64,000 nt of DNA from Neospora caninum Liverpool (GCF_000208865.1 NC_018395.1:1147920-1211919), one strand, 5' to 3'; shown: positions 10,995-24,583, numbered from the stretch's first letter. Notes: a model not told the origin generated them from the sequence alone. Translations and numbers: made by a program.

Positions 10995-13900
10995 CATAAC
11001 GGCAGGAGGCTGGCAGCCATGTTCCATGGGCAACCCTGTTCTGTCACTTTTCCGCCTTACTCGGACAGACACAGTATTTTGTATGCTTTGTTGCGGCTGC
11101 ACGCATCGTCTTTGGGAAACAACTCCGGGAATTCGTATGCGTAGGTATCTGGGGGACTTCCCGAGGTCGCGTAACGTCTTTTTTGTAGTGATTAGCAAGT
11201 TTGCGGTTTGCGGTGTCCAGAGCACTGTGTTCTGAAAAAGCTTACGCCACTCAACAGGTGACGGCATGCGTGCGTTCCGCGTTCAAGATGGAAGTTATGG
11301 TGAACGTAGCTTACGCGTTGTTTGCTGCCCGAACAAATGATTGTGAATCAGACGCATCGTTTGGTATAACAGCGGATACTGGAGAGTTTCAAGAAACCCA
11401 GGAGGCACTTTTCTTCTCATATTCCGGCATCGACAACGACTGCGTGTCCACACAACAGCATCAGCCACCCCTTAACCCTTTCTTTCGGTTGTCCAGCGGT
11501 GGCCAGGAGTTGTTTCAGAAGCTTTGAAGCTCAAGCGTAGTGCTGGCGGGGTTAACGTGCTCAGCAACCTTAACGCTGCAGCACATCCGCCAATACGTCA
11601 GCACTGTATGCTTACCGTGAAGTGCAGAGGACAGGGGCAGCTTTTTGGAATGTGATAAGGATGACGTGGTGGAGCTTGAAAACATAATAGGAATAACTGC
11701 AGCTTGTGCGGCGGCATCTGTCCGCTAGTCCAATGACTCTGCCTGATACGGTGACACGTAGCCATCAAGCGGCATCTATCGCGGCCCACAGCGTTATCTT
11801 TCGGGATGAGTCCGAAGGTGTCGAGTCCCCACAAGGAGATAAGGAGCCAAGTCGTAAATCAAGCATGCTTAAAAAGGGTAGGGTTCGTAGCTTCAGACAA
11901 CGTTGGTTGACCCCGGCTGGGGCAAGCAAACAATACAGAATCAGGATCAGCTCGGCCTCTTTAATGTGCGAACGCAATGCCAGTCAAACACCATCCACGT
12001 TTTCCAAGGGTATCCATTAAATGTAACGCAAACACCCTTTTTTGTTGATCTGCGGAGTAGCTAGTGCCGCATGCGCTCGATGTTAGTAACAACGTGTTTT
12101 CAGAGCCATCTCTCGCAGGTGGTGACTCCTCTGAGTCGCACGCCCTCTTTCTTTCTTCGCTTCGTTCTTGGGACGATAAATGCTCTAGTGCAGTCTGTGT
12201 GGGTGCCGATGCCTACCCGTGACAGCCACACAAGGTACCCTCCATCCAGAGGAGTTCGCCGTGGGAGATCGACTTTCATTTCACTTGAACGTTTACAATG
12301 AATGACAGAAGTTGACTGGGCACACCTAGTCAAGCAAAAGCTCATCAATTTACAGAACTTAGGCTCCGAGCATCCCAAGAGACTCACGAGGGTGCGCATT
12401 GACGCATCACGGCCAATGCCACTACGGGCTCGGCAGCATCGCGTGATCAGCCATCTTAATGCCGCAAATCTGTCCTGTCAAAATTGCCTGTCATTCACCT
12501 TGGTAGCAGAGGTGAGCGATGGAGTCCATTCCTTTGTCCTTGTTTGGTAACAACCGCCCGAGGGAGATCGACTCTGAAAGACAGTTCTTCCTTGGTTATT
12601 CCTGCGCCACATACCAACTACCTGACGCCACTGTAGAAGAAACCAGGTGTATCTCACCTGCACCAGCCCCCTGCGGCCACGAGCCCCACTGCCTGCAAAC
12701 AATGCGTGTTGTTCTTGTTGCTCTTACGGAAAAGTAGAGTGCTGCTCGCGGAGGGACCCGTGGAACGCGGCATGTGTGGACTACAGGCCAACTTGTTACG
12801 TGCACCGCTCTCGCTTTTCGATTAACTGGCAACCAACGTCTCCGTTTGCCCCCGGCGAAACAATCCGTTTGATAACGGAAGCCACGAAGCGGTCGCCCGG
12901 GGGGTCGAGTGCTGGAGAAGCTTCGACAGACGTTCCCGCGTGGTCGATAGCGAAATGGCTTGCAGGCTTTTCTCACTGCTCGTATTCTCTGCAATTATCT
13001 TTTTTCTGTTCTCTAACCGCAGACAACTGAAACTTGGAACAGCATCTCCACACGCCAACTTGCGCCGCTCGTCAGCTGGTACTGCTTCGACAGATTTTGA
13101 CTCGTTACTCATGACGAAACGTTATTAATATTTCATTGGCATGTTGATGATATAGATACTGACATACCACCGGCTTTCGATGGGATTCCTTGTAACACCT
13201 CCTCTTATGCGACAGCACATCCATGAGACGACCGTGGTAGCTGACCGCATTACTGGGTCTCAGCCCCATGCGATCGGTCAAAAGTGGAGACGGTCACGCA
13301 GTGGCGGAGCGACCGTCGGGGTTGTTCTGCCTGCCTGCGGAAGCCCGACGAGTAAGTCCTGTTTGGCTAGGACATTAGCGGCACTCGCTTCGTGATGGAA
13401 AGAGTGTGAATTCGTTACAATGAGTAGCCAATTGCGGACAACAACGAAAATGTCAGGGGAAAGCTTGTGTCTCTTGCTAGAGACGGCCAAAGGCGCAGAC
13501 ATTTTCTTGTACTGGATATTGAATAAGTCTGTTTCGAAAATACCGGCAGTGTGTTTCGCGATCTGGAACCCTGCAGAAGCACCATCCTGGATACGCTTCT
13601 ATGCCCTCGTCTCAATGCCTCTCGGGCGAGTTCCCGTGTGTGTGACCGTACCTGTAGTAAAAAGCGGAACTACCTTTTTTCAGAGGAAAATCTGTCTTCT
13701 TAGTGCCAGCCCGACATCGGACTAGAGCTGAAAATTAATCACAGGGTTATCTCGAAAGATCTGTAGCATCATCCTCCTTCAGAGCCGGGGTGGCGGTTTC
13801 CGGAGCTCTCTCCGTCCACTATTGCGTATGCGGGACGCAAACGTTGTTATCGGTGTGGCTCGAGTTCCCTGGATCAGCATGAGAGTCAAACGCTGTCACA

Positions 13901-14063
13901 TCCAATCATGTTCGTTGTGGTAGTGGTTGGCCCGTAAATCTCCGGACTTCGTGTCTCGAATAACTGCCGCGCACACTATGGTTAAGAACGTATGCTCGGT
14001 GCATCTGCGATATTGGGGGGCGCACCACTTTTCTTTAAATCTTCTGTCAGTCTTGTGGTGTGA
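10995..14063. other. No confident gene
   Basis: This holds the 3' region of uS11m and the upstream region of the secreted 287-residue protein. Short frames are scattered on both strands; the best is 12647-13030 plus (127 codons, several Cys and Trp), but an equally long minus frame overlaps it. A short ATG frame at 12955 begins with a hydrophobic stretch like a signal peptide (ACRLFSLLVFSAIIFFLF) and ends at 13128. None could be assigned. Confidence 0.3.
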
Positions 14064-14927
14064 ATGTATCTCAATTACTTTCCATGCATTATATTCTGTG
14101 CATCTGCGTGTCTGGGGTGGGGGTCCGTTTCGACTTCCAATGACGCGCAGCAGCCAGGCTTTGTTGCTCACCTCCGGAGCTCCGTACACGCTGTAACTTT
14201 ATCGTCTTCTGGCTCTCCCGATACCTGGGATTTTGTTGCATCCTCACGTCTAACTGATGGTTCGTTTGACTCAATTGGCTTTTTTCCCGACCATTTGAAG
14301 GGCGATTTACCAGATGCCACGTTTCCGCGATCGCTGGATTCCCGTCTCGGGATTGACCGAGAGTTAACCAAGCTCCGTGAACCGTGGCTGGGGTCGTCTG
14401 CAACCGAAGGATTGTTGGAACATCAGACGTTCACAACGTGTTTCCCGAAACCAAGCGTGTTGCTCACAGATGCACAAAGAAAGGAACCGTATCAAACATT
14501 CTTGCAGCCAGCGTCGTACACCTGTAAGGACACGATCATACGCCACCGCCGTTTTTGTCCTGCGATTCGCGCCTCGTGGGCACTCGTTTTGGTCCGAGCC
14601 CTCTTGCGTATGCTTGAATTTCTGGGGCTGCAGCTCATTTTCCTGGTGGTATCTCTTTTACTCTTGGTGTTTCTCCTGATGTGCTTGAAGGCAGTTGAAT
14701 GGTTTCTTGGCCTCAGCGTTATTGACTTCGAGTTCAGCTTCAGTGATATAGGGCGGCGGTTATATGCGCCGGCAAGGGCAAACGGGCAAAATGGGCAGGA
14801 ACTCACGGATGGAGGTCAGCAAAACGAATTTGTATTCTCTTTTGAGTCGGAAGAGCATGAAACGGCCAATATCCTCCCCACCCGCCGGCTTCCGTATGTG
14901 ATTTCAGGCGACACCCGTGATAAATGA
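14064..14927 (+). CDS. Secreted single-pass membrane protein, dense-granule type
   Basis: An intronless frame of 287 residues starts at ATG 14064. Residues 1-19 form a signal peptide (hydrophobic YFPCIIFCASACLGWG, cleavage likely near residue 20). Residues 20-180 are polar, rich in Ser, Thr and Pro, with few Cys. Residues about 186-208 are a strong membrane helix (LGLQLIFLVVSLLLLVFLLM). The last 75 residues are polar and acidic (FSFESEEHETAN). A short single-exon gene with a signal peptide, no folded-domain signature and one transmembrane helix is the usual form of Toxoplasma dense-granule (GRA) proteins that act in the parasitophorous vacuole; it could also be a rhoptry or surface protein. 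No named gene was recognised. Confidence 0.6.
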   Translation: MYLNYFPCIIFCASACLGWGSVSTSNDAQQPGFVAHLRSSVHAVTLSSSGSPDTWDFVASSRLTDGSFDSIGFFPDHLKGDLPDATFPRSLDSRLGIDRELTKLREPWLGSSATEGLLEHQTFTTCFPKPSVLLTDAQRKEPYQTFLQPASYTCKDTIIRHRRFCPAIRASWALVLVRALLRMLEFLGLQLIFLVVSLLLLVFLLMCLKAVEWFLGLSVIDFEFSFSDIGRRLYAPARANGQNGQELTDGGQQNEFVFSFESEEHETANILPTRRLPYVISGDTRDK

Positions 14928-17900
14928 GCTTTATCATGTTCCGTTCGAACGACCGTCGGATTGAGGTAGAGATTTTTGCTTGCTCTCATCGTCACTAGTT
15001 TCACTGGGGAGTGATTTTTGAGGCGTGGGAGTCTGGTGGGCTTTCTATTCGGGGACACCTTCTCAGGATACTCCGCACTCTCTCGAGTTCTTTGTTGCAG
15101 TGCTGGTCTCACATTGTCATGGTCCAGTGCCCGTAGCATCTGGTTGGCGGTACGCCTTTCGATCGTGTTCAAGTGTTCTGCCTCTATGCTGCCGCCAACT
15201 GAGAGACATGGATCAAGCCAGTGATTGACTCCCCGGCGTGAGGGATTCCTGTTGGTGCGTAAACGGTCCCAGGAGGAGGATTCTGTGTGGTCTGTTGACA
15301 CAGCAACTGTGCAGGTATCCCGATGTCACGAACCAAGTCGCCTATGCCGGTGCATTTCTGTTTCAAGGAGCATCGTAGTGTGCGCCAGCTAGCTGTCGGA
15401 TCCTGTTTCCACCCTGACGCTGGTGATCGACAACCGGTGTGGCGCTGCGAGTACGAAGGAACAGGAACGACCTGCATCTGGATGGCATCTGAGCTTCTAC
15501 GTACGCGCAGTAGTCCGCTTTTTAATCATTTGGCACGAGAATCAGAGTTGCAAGGAAAAGGGACGCTCACCCCACTGGCCTCTTTTTCCTTTATTAGGCT
15601 CTCCCCTGTACATTTCCTGCGCGGCCGTGGTGAAAGTGAAATGCCTCTCTTCCCCGCACAACGGTTCACAGGTAGCGCAGTCAACGCAGTGTGCTATGCT
15701 TTTTGGTACGAGTCCAACAATGCATATGCGTGTCTCCAGCTTGACACCTTCTGCGAATGGAATGGAAATCACCGGTGTGCCTCTGAGAATATAACTCGAG
15801 TGACTTGAGAACTCTAACTGCATCGTGCGATTTACCCGTTCTCGATTCTCTTCAGTCCCCTGCGATACAGCATGATTAGAGGCTAGGATCGTATTCGTCT
15901 TAAAGTTGCACTGTCCCTTGCAGAACTTCTGTGTCGGCACCTTGCAGTAGATGGCGCCTCGTTACAGCCTGATTAAAAACACCTGAAAGAGCTGTTTATA
16001 TAAACTGAACCAGATTGATGCCTGTGACTGGCAGGGTTCGATGGCGATTAGTGGATACAGGCTTAAAGAGCTAAGAAGCATTGGTGAGGAGCCGTCACTT
16101 GAGTTTTTACAGCTGCTAGGAGGATGGCCAACACAAGCGGCTTAACAGACGAAGGAAACTTGGGAACTGATTCAGTAGTTCGCACACTGAGGGAAGGGAA
16201 ATTTGTGCCTCGATCCCGTTTTGAATCAGCTTTAACGCGGTAGGTGATGTCAACAGAGTAGTGGGACCTAAACAGAATTTTCAGGTATCCTACGGAGTTA
16301 TCCCTGCCCCGTGCTTGCCTTCATGCTTTGTCCTCTTTTGGACAGCAGCATGTGCCTTCGCTGAGACGCATAGCGTCTCCTTCACCTGTATACAACTACA
16401 GGCTAGTATCCATGGTTACTGGCAGATCTAAATATAGTGTTGCGTGGCCGACGGGAACAAATTGGCTGTGACAGACATGTCGTTTAAGAGTATCATTGTT
16501 CCTGAAGGTGCATGGGGACGGGTATCCCCTGATGGGACGGATTGGGTCCCCTCCGTGGTAAGACGAAATCGGCTTGCTTGCAGTGCATTCCTGGAACCGT
16601 TTCCCGTCACAGGCGTGAAACTGTTTCCAATAATGTCGTTGTGGGAAAATCGCGCTGTGCGCGAAACTGCTCTGGTTAGTACCACAGGGGGACGAATTTC
16701 CCATCAGGACTAACTGACGTTGGGGGATGGAGCGAAAGCTGTCGACAGGAGTGCTTACTGGGTACATGCCTACCATACACTACACAAAGATCAACTGACC
16801 CACTTGCTGACTACAGTTCGAGTTAATTTGCTAACGAATCAACGAACAGGAATTCACTGTCAGCATCTCCAGTATCTTCCCTTGACCAGGAGGGGAAGCG
16901 GGTCTACATACCCCATTGAACTGTAAAAAACGATTTGCCGGTAGTGCAAATATAAACAGCAAAGGCATGATCCAGTCGGTAACCTCGTGCGTTTGCGTTG
17001 CTTCAAAAACACAGCGGACTCGAATTCTCACCGGGGAAGCGCGCGCGAGAAATACCAGTCGCTGTTTCTATGACACAGTACTGCCTCCAGCACTTTCTTG
17101 CAGCACATCCTATTTGAAACGCTGAACTGCTTGGAACTTCCCCAGAGCGAGTTTCGGACTTGGTCCGAAGTGGCGCCACGGAGGTCAAAAGGGCCGTCCT
17201 CCTCGGCTTAGCTACCGGCAATCGAATTCCTAATGCATGTCAAGGGGTTCCAAGACCCGAAACTGCTTCTGCTATTAGCGTACATACCGATCGATGAGAT
17301 GCCCCTGTTTTTTTAGGCATTTACAAGACGGCGGCTGTAGTTGGACAAGAGAGGCGGGAATGATCGATCACCCACCTGCATGCGGTTCTTTGTTGCAACG
17401 TTGTCTGGGAAAACGTGAAATCACGGGAGACAGCTTGCCGTTGTACCCAGAGGCGTCTACCTGATACAACCAGATGAAAGTGTTTCCAGTGTACAATCTG
17501 CTGCCTTTTCGGGTGATCGTTTTTGGCGTTTGGAGGATCATCGTTCACGAGTTCGTTGCGCTGCCTCGAATGCCGCATGCGCTTTTCGGACGAGGTCGTA
17601 ACAAAACTCACACGAGGCTGCTTGATCGAGGCAGATGGGCTTTCCCTGTTGCTTTCCTAGGGGAGGAACTGTGAAGAGCAGTGCTTTCAAGAGATCGTGT
17701 GCAGGACCCACAAAACATATTTCCCCTCGTTGGTGAAGGTTCAAACTCGTCTACCCAACGGCACGCGCAACGTGACTGTGCACATGCGGACGCGTGTGCT
17801 TGTGGAGTGGCAGAATTCCGGTTGTGAGCAGGGCCAGTTTTTAGACACAGAGCAAGGATTTTTACGAAGGAGGTGTGCCGTCTCCGTATTTCAACTGCAC

Positions 17901-18784
17901 TAGAGCGTTTTTCATGAGTTCGGCAAGGCCGTCGGTACCACCCGCCAACTACGGCGCCCTTTTCCGTTTCCGTAGGACCGTCACGTCACCCGTTTCCGAT
18001 TTGTGTTGCGTCCAGTGTTCCTTCTCGAGGCAAGCTGTCCGGTTTCCGTTAAAGTATCCACACACGACGCGTAATCCCTCTCCACGTAGTTGGGCGACTG
18101 GGGTGACCCATCCGGGAAAAGCACGAGGAGCGCCCGTCTGGAAAGGATGGCCTCGTGCTTCAAACTCCTTTGCATCGAGTTGCTGCGGTGTCCATACACC
18201 TGAACGAGGACCCATCTACAAGCGAACGACATAAAGCACGTTGGCCACCACTATAGAACAAGCAAAGATTTTCTTGGCTCTTTTATATGCTGTCTTCTGC
18301 GCTTCCAGAACAGAAAACACCGGCCCCTCTACCGTTGTGTGTATGTATGAAACCGTCCAAGGCCATCCCCCTCCTTTGAAGTCCCCTCATGTTTCGCTGT
18401 GGACATTGTGAGCGAGTTGCTCTGCCCTGCCTCGAAGTTCGCACTCGAAAGGTGTGCGACACCCGTTCAACGTCGTCCAGACAAGTTTCCTACGGTGCAT
18501 GATCTTTGTACGAATCGCGCAGCCATCACGGCGATAGTCCGTCCCACCTCATTCAAGCGCCATTCTTTTACGTTCTCCGTTCGTTGTTCGGAGCAGGGTT
18601 CGGGAACACAGTCCCTTTCCCATTGTTTTTCGTCTCTGTCGCATAACCTCTTTTGTTTGCCACCTCTTTTCACCTGTCAGTTCCGTCTTTAGAGTCCCAC
18701 CCCTTCACCACTGGCCTTTCTCTCTTTCGCCCCTCTTTTCACTCCTCAGTTTCCCTGTCTCGGAGAGGAAAGGGGTTCTCGAAC
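14928..18784. other. No confident gene; nicalin leader at right end
   Basis: Frames up to 161 codons occur on both strands (15323-15808 plus, 15542-15940 minus, 16396-16776 minus, 17697-17903 plus), mostly overlapping each other, and none shows a domain I recognise. From about 18540 to 18780 the plus strand becomes strongly pyrimidine-rich, as is common in coccidian promoters and 5' leaders, just before the nicalin ATG. Confidence 0.3.
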
Positions 18785-21700
18785 ATGGCGCAAATCTCTC
18801 CCTGTCGAGCTGGGCCTCGCGCTCCTGCAGAGAAGACGTCTGGGGAGTGCAGCGGAAGACTGCCAGGTCGAGTGTGGCAGTCCTCACTGGGACGAGAGAA
18901 GAGACGTGCGGACAGTTGGGCGTATGGAGGCTTCCCCTCTCTCTCACACCGCCAGGCTGCCGCCTTGTATCCTCCGCTGCTTCTCGGAATCACCCTCCTC
19001 TTCGCCGCTTATGGCGTCTCGCCCTTCGTCCAGGTACACACAGATCACCGAGGCGAACCGAGAAAGTTTCGCACACACAGCTCTCTGAACATGGTCCTCG
19101 TTCCATGCCTGGTCGGGCTTCTTGGTTCCCCCTCGTTTCATATCTGATTCCTCGTCACAACTCTCGTATATCACTCAACTGTCTCCAGTCCCCTCCGTCC
19201 GGTTCCCTTCGCTTGCTCCGGACTTTTGCCGAACGGTCTCCGCATCCTTTTGCCGTTTTCGCTCCTTCCAGCTGCTCTTTCCTGCGTGACCCAAATCCCA
19301 ACAGGTGTTACTCTTGTTTCGAGCCTTGCGTTCCGTCCGCATATCTCTGTCCGTGTTGAGCGTGTCCCTTCCCTCTGTTTCTCATCTCTTCCTCACTAGC
19401 AGCACCTCTCCTCCGACCCGTTTTCTTCCGTTTCGCTCTTTGTCTCTCTTTTCTAGGCAACGCCCATCGCCGACTTTGAAGCGTTTCCCCTCCTTCAGTA
19501 CGAAACGTCCGCCTCCAACACTCCAGGCAGCCCGAAAGCTGCGCCTGTCCTCCTCGGGGCTTGGGGCTCCTCGGCTCTGAACAGCGCCTTGGCGGTGGCG
19601 ACGATTGTGGCCGATCAAGTGGGCTCCGCAGGCGAGCGTGGGGCGACTGAACCGCAGCAGCAAACGGGCGGAGAGGGAGCGACTGGAGTGGCCTCTGGGG
19701 TGCTCGACGACGATGGCGCCGCCTCGCTGCTCCAGCAGCCGATGATTCAAGAGCAACTGCGCGGCCTGGCGAAGAAGAACATCTACATCTTTCGCGCGAC
19801 GGAAGTGCCCGTCGTTCTTGTGGACGCGCTCCTGGATCGGGCTCAAAACGTCCTCCTGCTGTTGCCCCCTCGAGGAGAGGAAGAGACAGACGGCGACTCG
19901 GACGCGCTCTCTCTCGCCTCTGAAGACAGGCCGGGAAAACGCGAGAACGGAGAAGGCGAAGGAAACGCTTCCCGCCGACCCCACATGCCCGCCTTGCGCG
20001 AAGCAGCTCGTGTGCGGTCTCTGGAGCAGCGCCTGATTTCGAGGTTCTCCGCTGGTGCATGCCTCTTTGCCTTTGAAACGCCGCAACTGGCGGCTCTGTA
20101 CGAAGAGCTCCGGGACCACCAAACGCGCCTTCTCGCATCTCCCGGTTCTCTGCCCGCGTCGTCCCTTCTGCCGGCCTTTCTTCACAGAGGCCTCGCCCCA
20201 ACACTCTCCATTCAGCGCGCCCCGCTGCCTGCCTCGCACTTCGCCGCGGGCCTCCGGGACTCGATCCGCCTCAGTGCTCCTTTCGAAGGACGGAATATGT
20301 TTGTAAGGAGGCAACGGGGCACAGGCAGACAACGCTCCGCCGTCTCCTTGATTGATTCTCCAACGAAAACCGCGTTGTCGCATGCACATCAACTGACATT
20401 CCGACACATGTACAGACATGTATACGTGGATCTTGTGTTTTAGCTTCGAGTATGCATGGCGCATATATACACACGTGTCCACATACGAGAATCAACCATT
20501 TAAATATAAGTGACCACAACAAACGACCCATATATATATATATATATGTACATTTGTATTTGTACGCATGTGAATGTGTCTTTGTCCTCACTCTACGGGC
20601 GCATGCACTCCGTTTCTTTTTCTCGTTCAGGCTTGGCTTCCTGGCCGCCGGCCTCAGGAGGACGGACCGGCCCCCGCCGTCGCCATCGTTGCTCATTACG
20701 ACGCGTTTGCTGCTGCTCCGGTAAGGCGAGCGACCCGCGGGGGTTTTGGAAAGACCCGAAGTGAGGCATGCGGCATCGAAAAGAAGGCGCCGTAAAGGGG
20801 GGATAGGGGAGCGCCTTTTCGGGTTGACTTCCTCGCGTGTTGCTTCCTGAGGGATGAGAAAGGAGCATTCTTTCTGGTTTTTGGCGGCGCACCTGAGTCG
20901 AGGCTCTCGCAGACGAAGGGAGCGAACACGAGGGGGGCGAGGACAGAGAAGCCGAAAGGAGACGGCCTTTATCGCCACCGACAGAGTGAGAGCCCGGCGT
21001 TTCTCTTTTCGTTGACTGTGTGTCCTGCAGCATCTGGCGTTGGGCGCGGAAGGAAACGGCAGCGGAGTTGCAGGTAAGACGACCCAGCGCACGAGGGGAC
21101 ACAGACCGTTTGCCCGTGTGCTTAGCGAAGCCAACTGCTTTTCGATTCACAAACGCCATCTATATTTTTGCGCGCAACACACGCATTTCTGGTTTCAAGT
21201 CCCACATGTATATGTACAAGCACATGTAGAGGCGCAGCTCAGGACTTATCTCTGTGTGTGCACTCTCCCCCCTATACGGATCCTTTCTTCCGTTTGTCTT
21301 TGTTTCCCTTTCCCTGGGCGCAGCGCTCATCGAACTTGCGCGACTCTTCTCGCGGCTGTACACGGGTGCGGATCAAGACGGCTCGCCGACTTCAGCGAAT
21401 GGAGGCGCTTCGCCCATTGAGCCGGGGAACTATTCGCTGCTCTTTCTTCTGGCCGACGCAGGCGGCGCAGATTTTGCTGGAGCTGCTCAGTGGCTGGCGA
21501 AGACAGATCCGAGGTAGGTGTCGAGAAAGGAGAAGACTCGGATGTGTTTCCTTTTTTCTCTGGCGGGTGAATCTTGATCACTGTCTACGCCACCACCGAA
21601 TCCGGACTCCACTGCGTCTCGCTGCTCCTACGTTTCGCCTCCTCTAGCAGTTCCTTCCGACTGGTATGCTCAGCCGTTCGCTTCTCTGTTTGGGGGGATC

Positions 21701-24583
21701 TCGATCGCGGGTCTAGGCTTGGCTCTTCTGCTTTTCGATCGTTTGCTTGTTGGGACACGGTCAAACAGGGAAAAGTGACCACTTTCTTCACGTCCTGTGT
21801 GATCGCTTCTCTCACGTGTTTTCCTTCAAGGGTTTTGGAGTCGATCAGCTATGTGCTTTGCCTCGACGACATCGCCGCGTCCCCCCAGCTGTACCTCCAC
21901 ACGGCGAAAAAGTACAAGGAACCGCGTGTGCGGAAACTTCTGCAGGTGAGCTTTAAAGGAAAATCCACGTTTGCTTTTGTCCCTGGCTCTCCACTTGCAT
22001 GTTTGGCCTGGCACCGACGGCCAACATCGACAACCCGTCCTTTCTCCGTCGAGCCTATGTGTGTCGGTGTCTTTTCTCTGTTCTCGCTTCTCTGTATATG
22101 GGCGAGTGAAGTCTCGTCTCGGGAGCAGCCCCGCCTCTCTTCTGCCTTTCTGCGGATATCTAAATGGACGTACTCTGAGCGTTGCAACCGCCTATCCAGG
22201 AGCATGTGCACCGATGCCTAGGCGCCAGTTTTCACCTCGTCTCTGCCTCCCTGCTGCTCTGCGACGTCCAGAACCTCGAGAAGGCCTTCGTGCAGGCCGG
22301 CCTCTCTCTGAGCCTGGAGCCGAGGAAGATCGTCGTGCGAACGCCTCCCAAGCCTTTCTGGGTCCACGAGCACTTCACCATGAAGAAGGTGATCGCAGGA
22401 ACATTGTCGTCGAAGCCACACGCCACTGGCCTATGGGCACGGAGCTCGATTCTTGATCAATCGTAAGAAACCTCCAGACGGACGCCGACCCGAAACCGAT
22501 CCCCTGTCTTCCCACACGCGTGGTCCTACTCCCTTTCTCCTATATATATATATATATATGGATACTTGAAAGTATGTCTGCATGTAGAGAAGACTACGTT
22601 TGTGCACCGCGTGCATGCACGTGTACTATGCAGGGCGCGGAAGCTCTCGTGTCCCGTAGAAGGAAACACGATACACACCCATGACGCGTGTATTTACGAT
22701 GCCCGTGTTTTAGTGATGCGAAAGCACCCGTATGTCCCTATCTACGTATACAGATAAGCATATCGATGCATATTTATCTGTGTATTTGTATCGATGTGCA
22801 TATATGGGCGACGGACTTCTTCTAGACCGCAGGACGATTTCCTCGGTCACTGGTGTGCTCCTCCCGTTCCTTTTTAGTTCCTCGGCGCAGTCGCGGGCGA
22901 ATCTTTTGCGGGTCGTGGGGGCTATCGCAGAAGGCCTTGCCCACTTTGTGTACGAAGTGGAGGATTCCTCGGTGAAAATCATGGACGGACTGAATCGTCC
23001 TCTCGCGCCCTTCCTCCACGCTTGGCTTGGTCGCGCGTCTCGCTCGCCTCGGTAAGAGACGACCCCTGAGCGGCCGCCGTGTTCCAGGAAATATCGCTTT
23101 CGAAAGACAGCGCTGGGGAATCGTCGATCCAGCTCGTTGAGGGCCTTTTTCAAACCAGACAGAAAGCAAAACATATGCAGAAAATAGGTAGAGTCCTCGC
23201 AGACACGCCGAAAACGCATGCACAAAAAGTAAAGGGCAAACTGGAGGAAGAAGGCGCGACCTGGGTCCACCCACACCTGAAGCACGACCTCACCCGAGGC
23301 TCGGAAAAGATGGCTTCGCGCTGAAGGAAAAAGACGCGCCTGCCTTCCAGTATGCTCCGTTTTCCGGTTTATTGTCCTCCCTGTTGTGCATGCACAAAAT
23401 CCTGTTTGCTCACCCTTTCGCTCTCCCACCTTTTCTCCGTGGGATGCTTCTTCAGATTCTATGCCTTCCGTCAGACGGACCAGAATGTAGCCAGAAAGAA
23501 CCACACACAAGCACCCAGTGCGGCGTTCGCTGACGCGCTGCACGCTGCGCTCGACAAACTCGCGCCTCCGGCCCAATCGCAAACGTTCTCTCTTCCCGCT
23601 TCGGGGACTGTCTTCACCTACGTAAGAGGAAGAAAGGATGCGGACAACCAGGGGAAAAGCTCAGAATGTGTCTGGAAACGCGGATAGGATTTCCCCTGGG
23701 TGCTGGCAGGATTTACGCAGTCCCCTCTGCATGCATGTACATAGAAGTTTACCTATGTATATACATATATACATATATGTATATATATATATAGGTGTGT
23801 GCCTCGATGCACATGGACTGGGGAGCGGAAGCAACCGAGAGAGCAAAGAGAAGAAAAGGAAGAGACCCAGCAGACACTTGCGGGAAACAGCATGAGTTAC
23901 GTTTGATGTGTTCTCGCGTTCTCAGGAGCCGCCGATGTTTTTGAGTGTCGTCGAAACCCGGCCTGCTATCTTCGATATCCTCTGCCTTCTCGCTGCCGTC
24001 GCCTACTGCTTCACGATCTATTACTCAATTGTTGGCTGGCAGCTTGTTCTCCCTGCAATCAGCAACTTGACCTCTTCAGGTACGGCTTTCTTCCTTGACT
24101 GTCTCGTGCCTCTTCTTTGCTTTTTCCCGTCCATTTCGATCCAGGTCTTCTCTAGCTAAGAACATCATGTGACCTTGTGCCCGTTAATTTGTCCGATGGA
24201 CTGTCACGCAGATGATGTCTTTACGCTGAGCTGGCGGCATGTGTCTTTTTTCTATTGTCTCTGTTTTCTTCATACCGCCTTTTCTCTTGTAGCTTTCCGT
24301 CGCTTATTCTGGAGTTGTAAGGTTTTCGTTCGGCAGTCTCCCCGCATGTCCTCTGTTTCCGTCCCTGCGTCCTGCCGCCCTTCCCCTCCATTCTGTAGTG
24401 GTTCGCGACGTCTCCTCTCCAGTTTCCCAAATGTCTCACTTCGCGCGCGCCTCTTGTCATTTTCGGGATGGCGTCCTCTCCCCGTGTGGTCTAGGAGCCC
24501 GTCCTTGTGTCTGCTTTCTGGTGTTTGCAGTCGTCTCTCTCGTCTCCGGCTCAACTCGCTCCAGTTCGCGGAAATCCGCCTAG
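18785..24583 (+). CDS. NCLN: Nicalin, ER membrane M28-like protein
   Basis: Exons: 18785-19033, 19457-20302, 20631-20720, 21031-21073, 21324-21513, 21831-21945, 22200-22462, 22878-23051, 23456-23621, 23926-24079 and a probable last one at 24531-24583; about 780 residues versus about 560 in animals. All phases agree through exon 10; the last exon is a choice among several acceptors. An N-terminal hydrophobic segment (LYPPLLLGITLLFAAYGVSP) is followed by the nicalin domain: AIVAHYDAF, ALGAEGNGSGVAALIELARL, NYSLLFLLADAGG and SYVLCLDDI. A C-terminal membrane helix follows RPAIFDILCLLAAVAY, matching the KPAVFDLLL region of human nicalin. Nicalin has the fold of zinc aminopeptidases but is not known to be a peptidase; with TMEM147 and NOMO it forms the BOS complex at the ER translocon for multi-pass membrane protein insertion. 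Exon 2 carries extra low-complexity sequence. Confidence 0.88.
22541..22560. repeat. TA microsatellite in nicalin intron
   Basis: Short alternating TA tract inside the nicalin intron between 22463 and 22877. Confidence 0.8.
23757..23793. repeat. TATATA/TATACA microsatellite in nicalin intron
   Basis: Imperfect alternating purine-pyrimidine tract in the nicalin intron between 23622 and 23925. Confidence 0.8.

Noticed and set aside
12596..13030. Overlapping plus (127-codon) and minus (132-codon) frames
   Set aside because: Neither has a domain or a supported splice partner, and they cover the same bases on opposite strands; left unannotated.
19308..20482. Minus-strand frames of 298 and 366 codons
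   Set aside because: They are antisense to nicalin exon 2, whose plus-strand product is clearly conserved.
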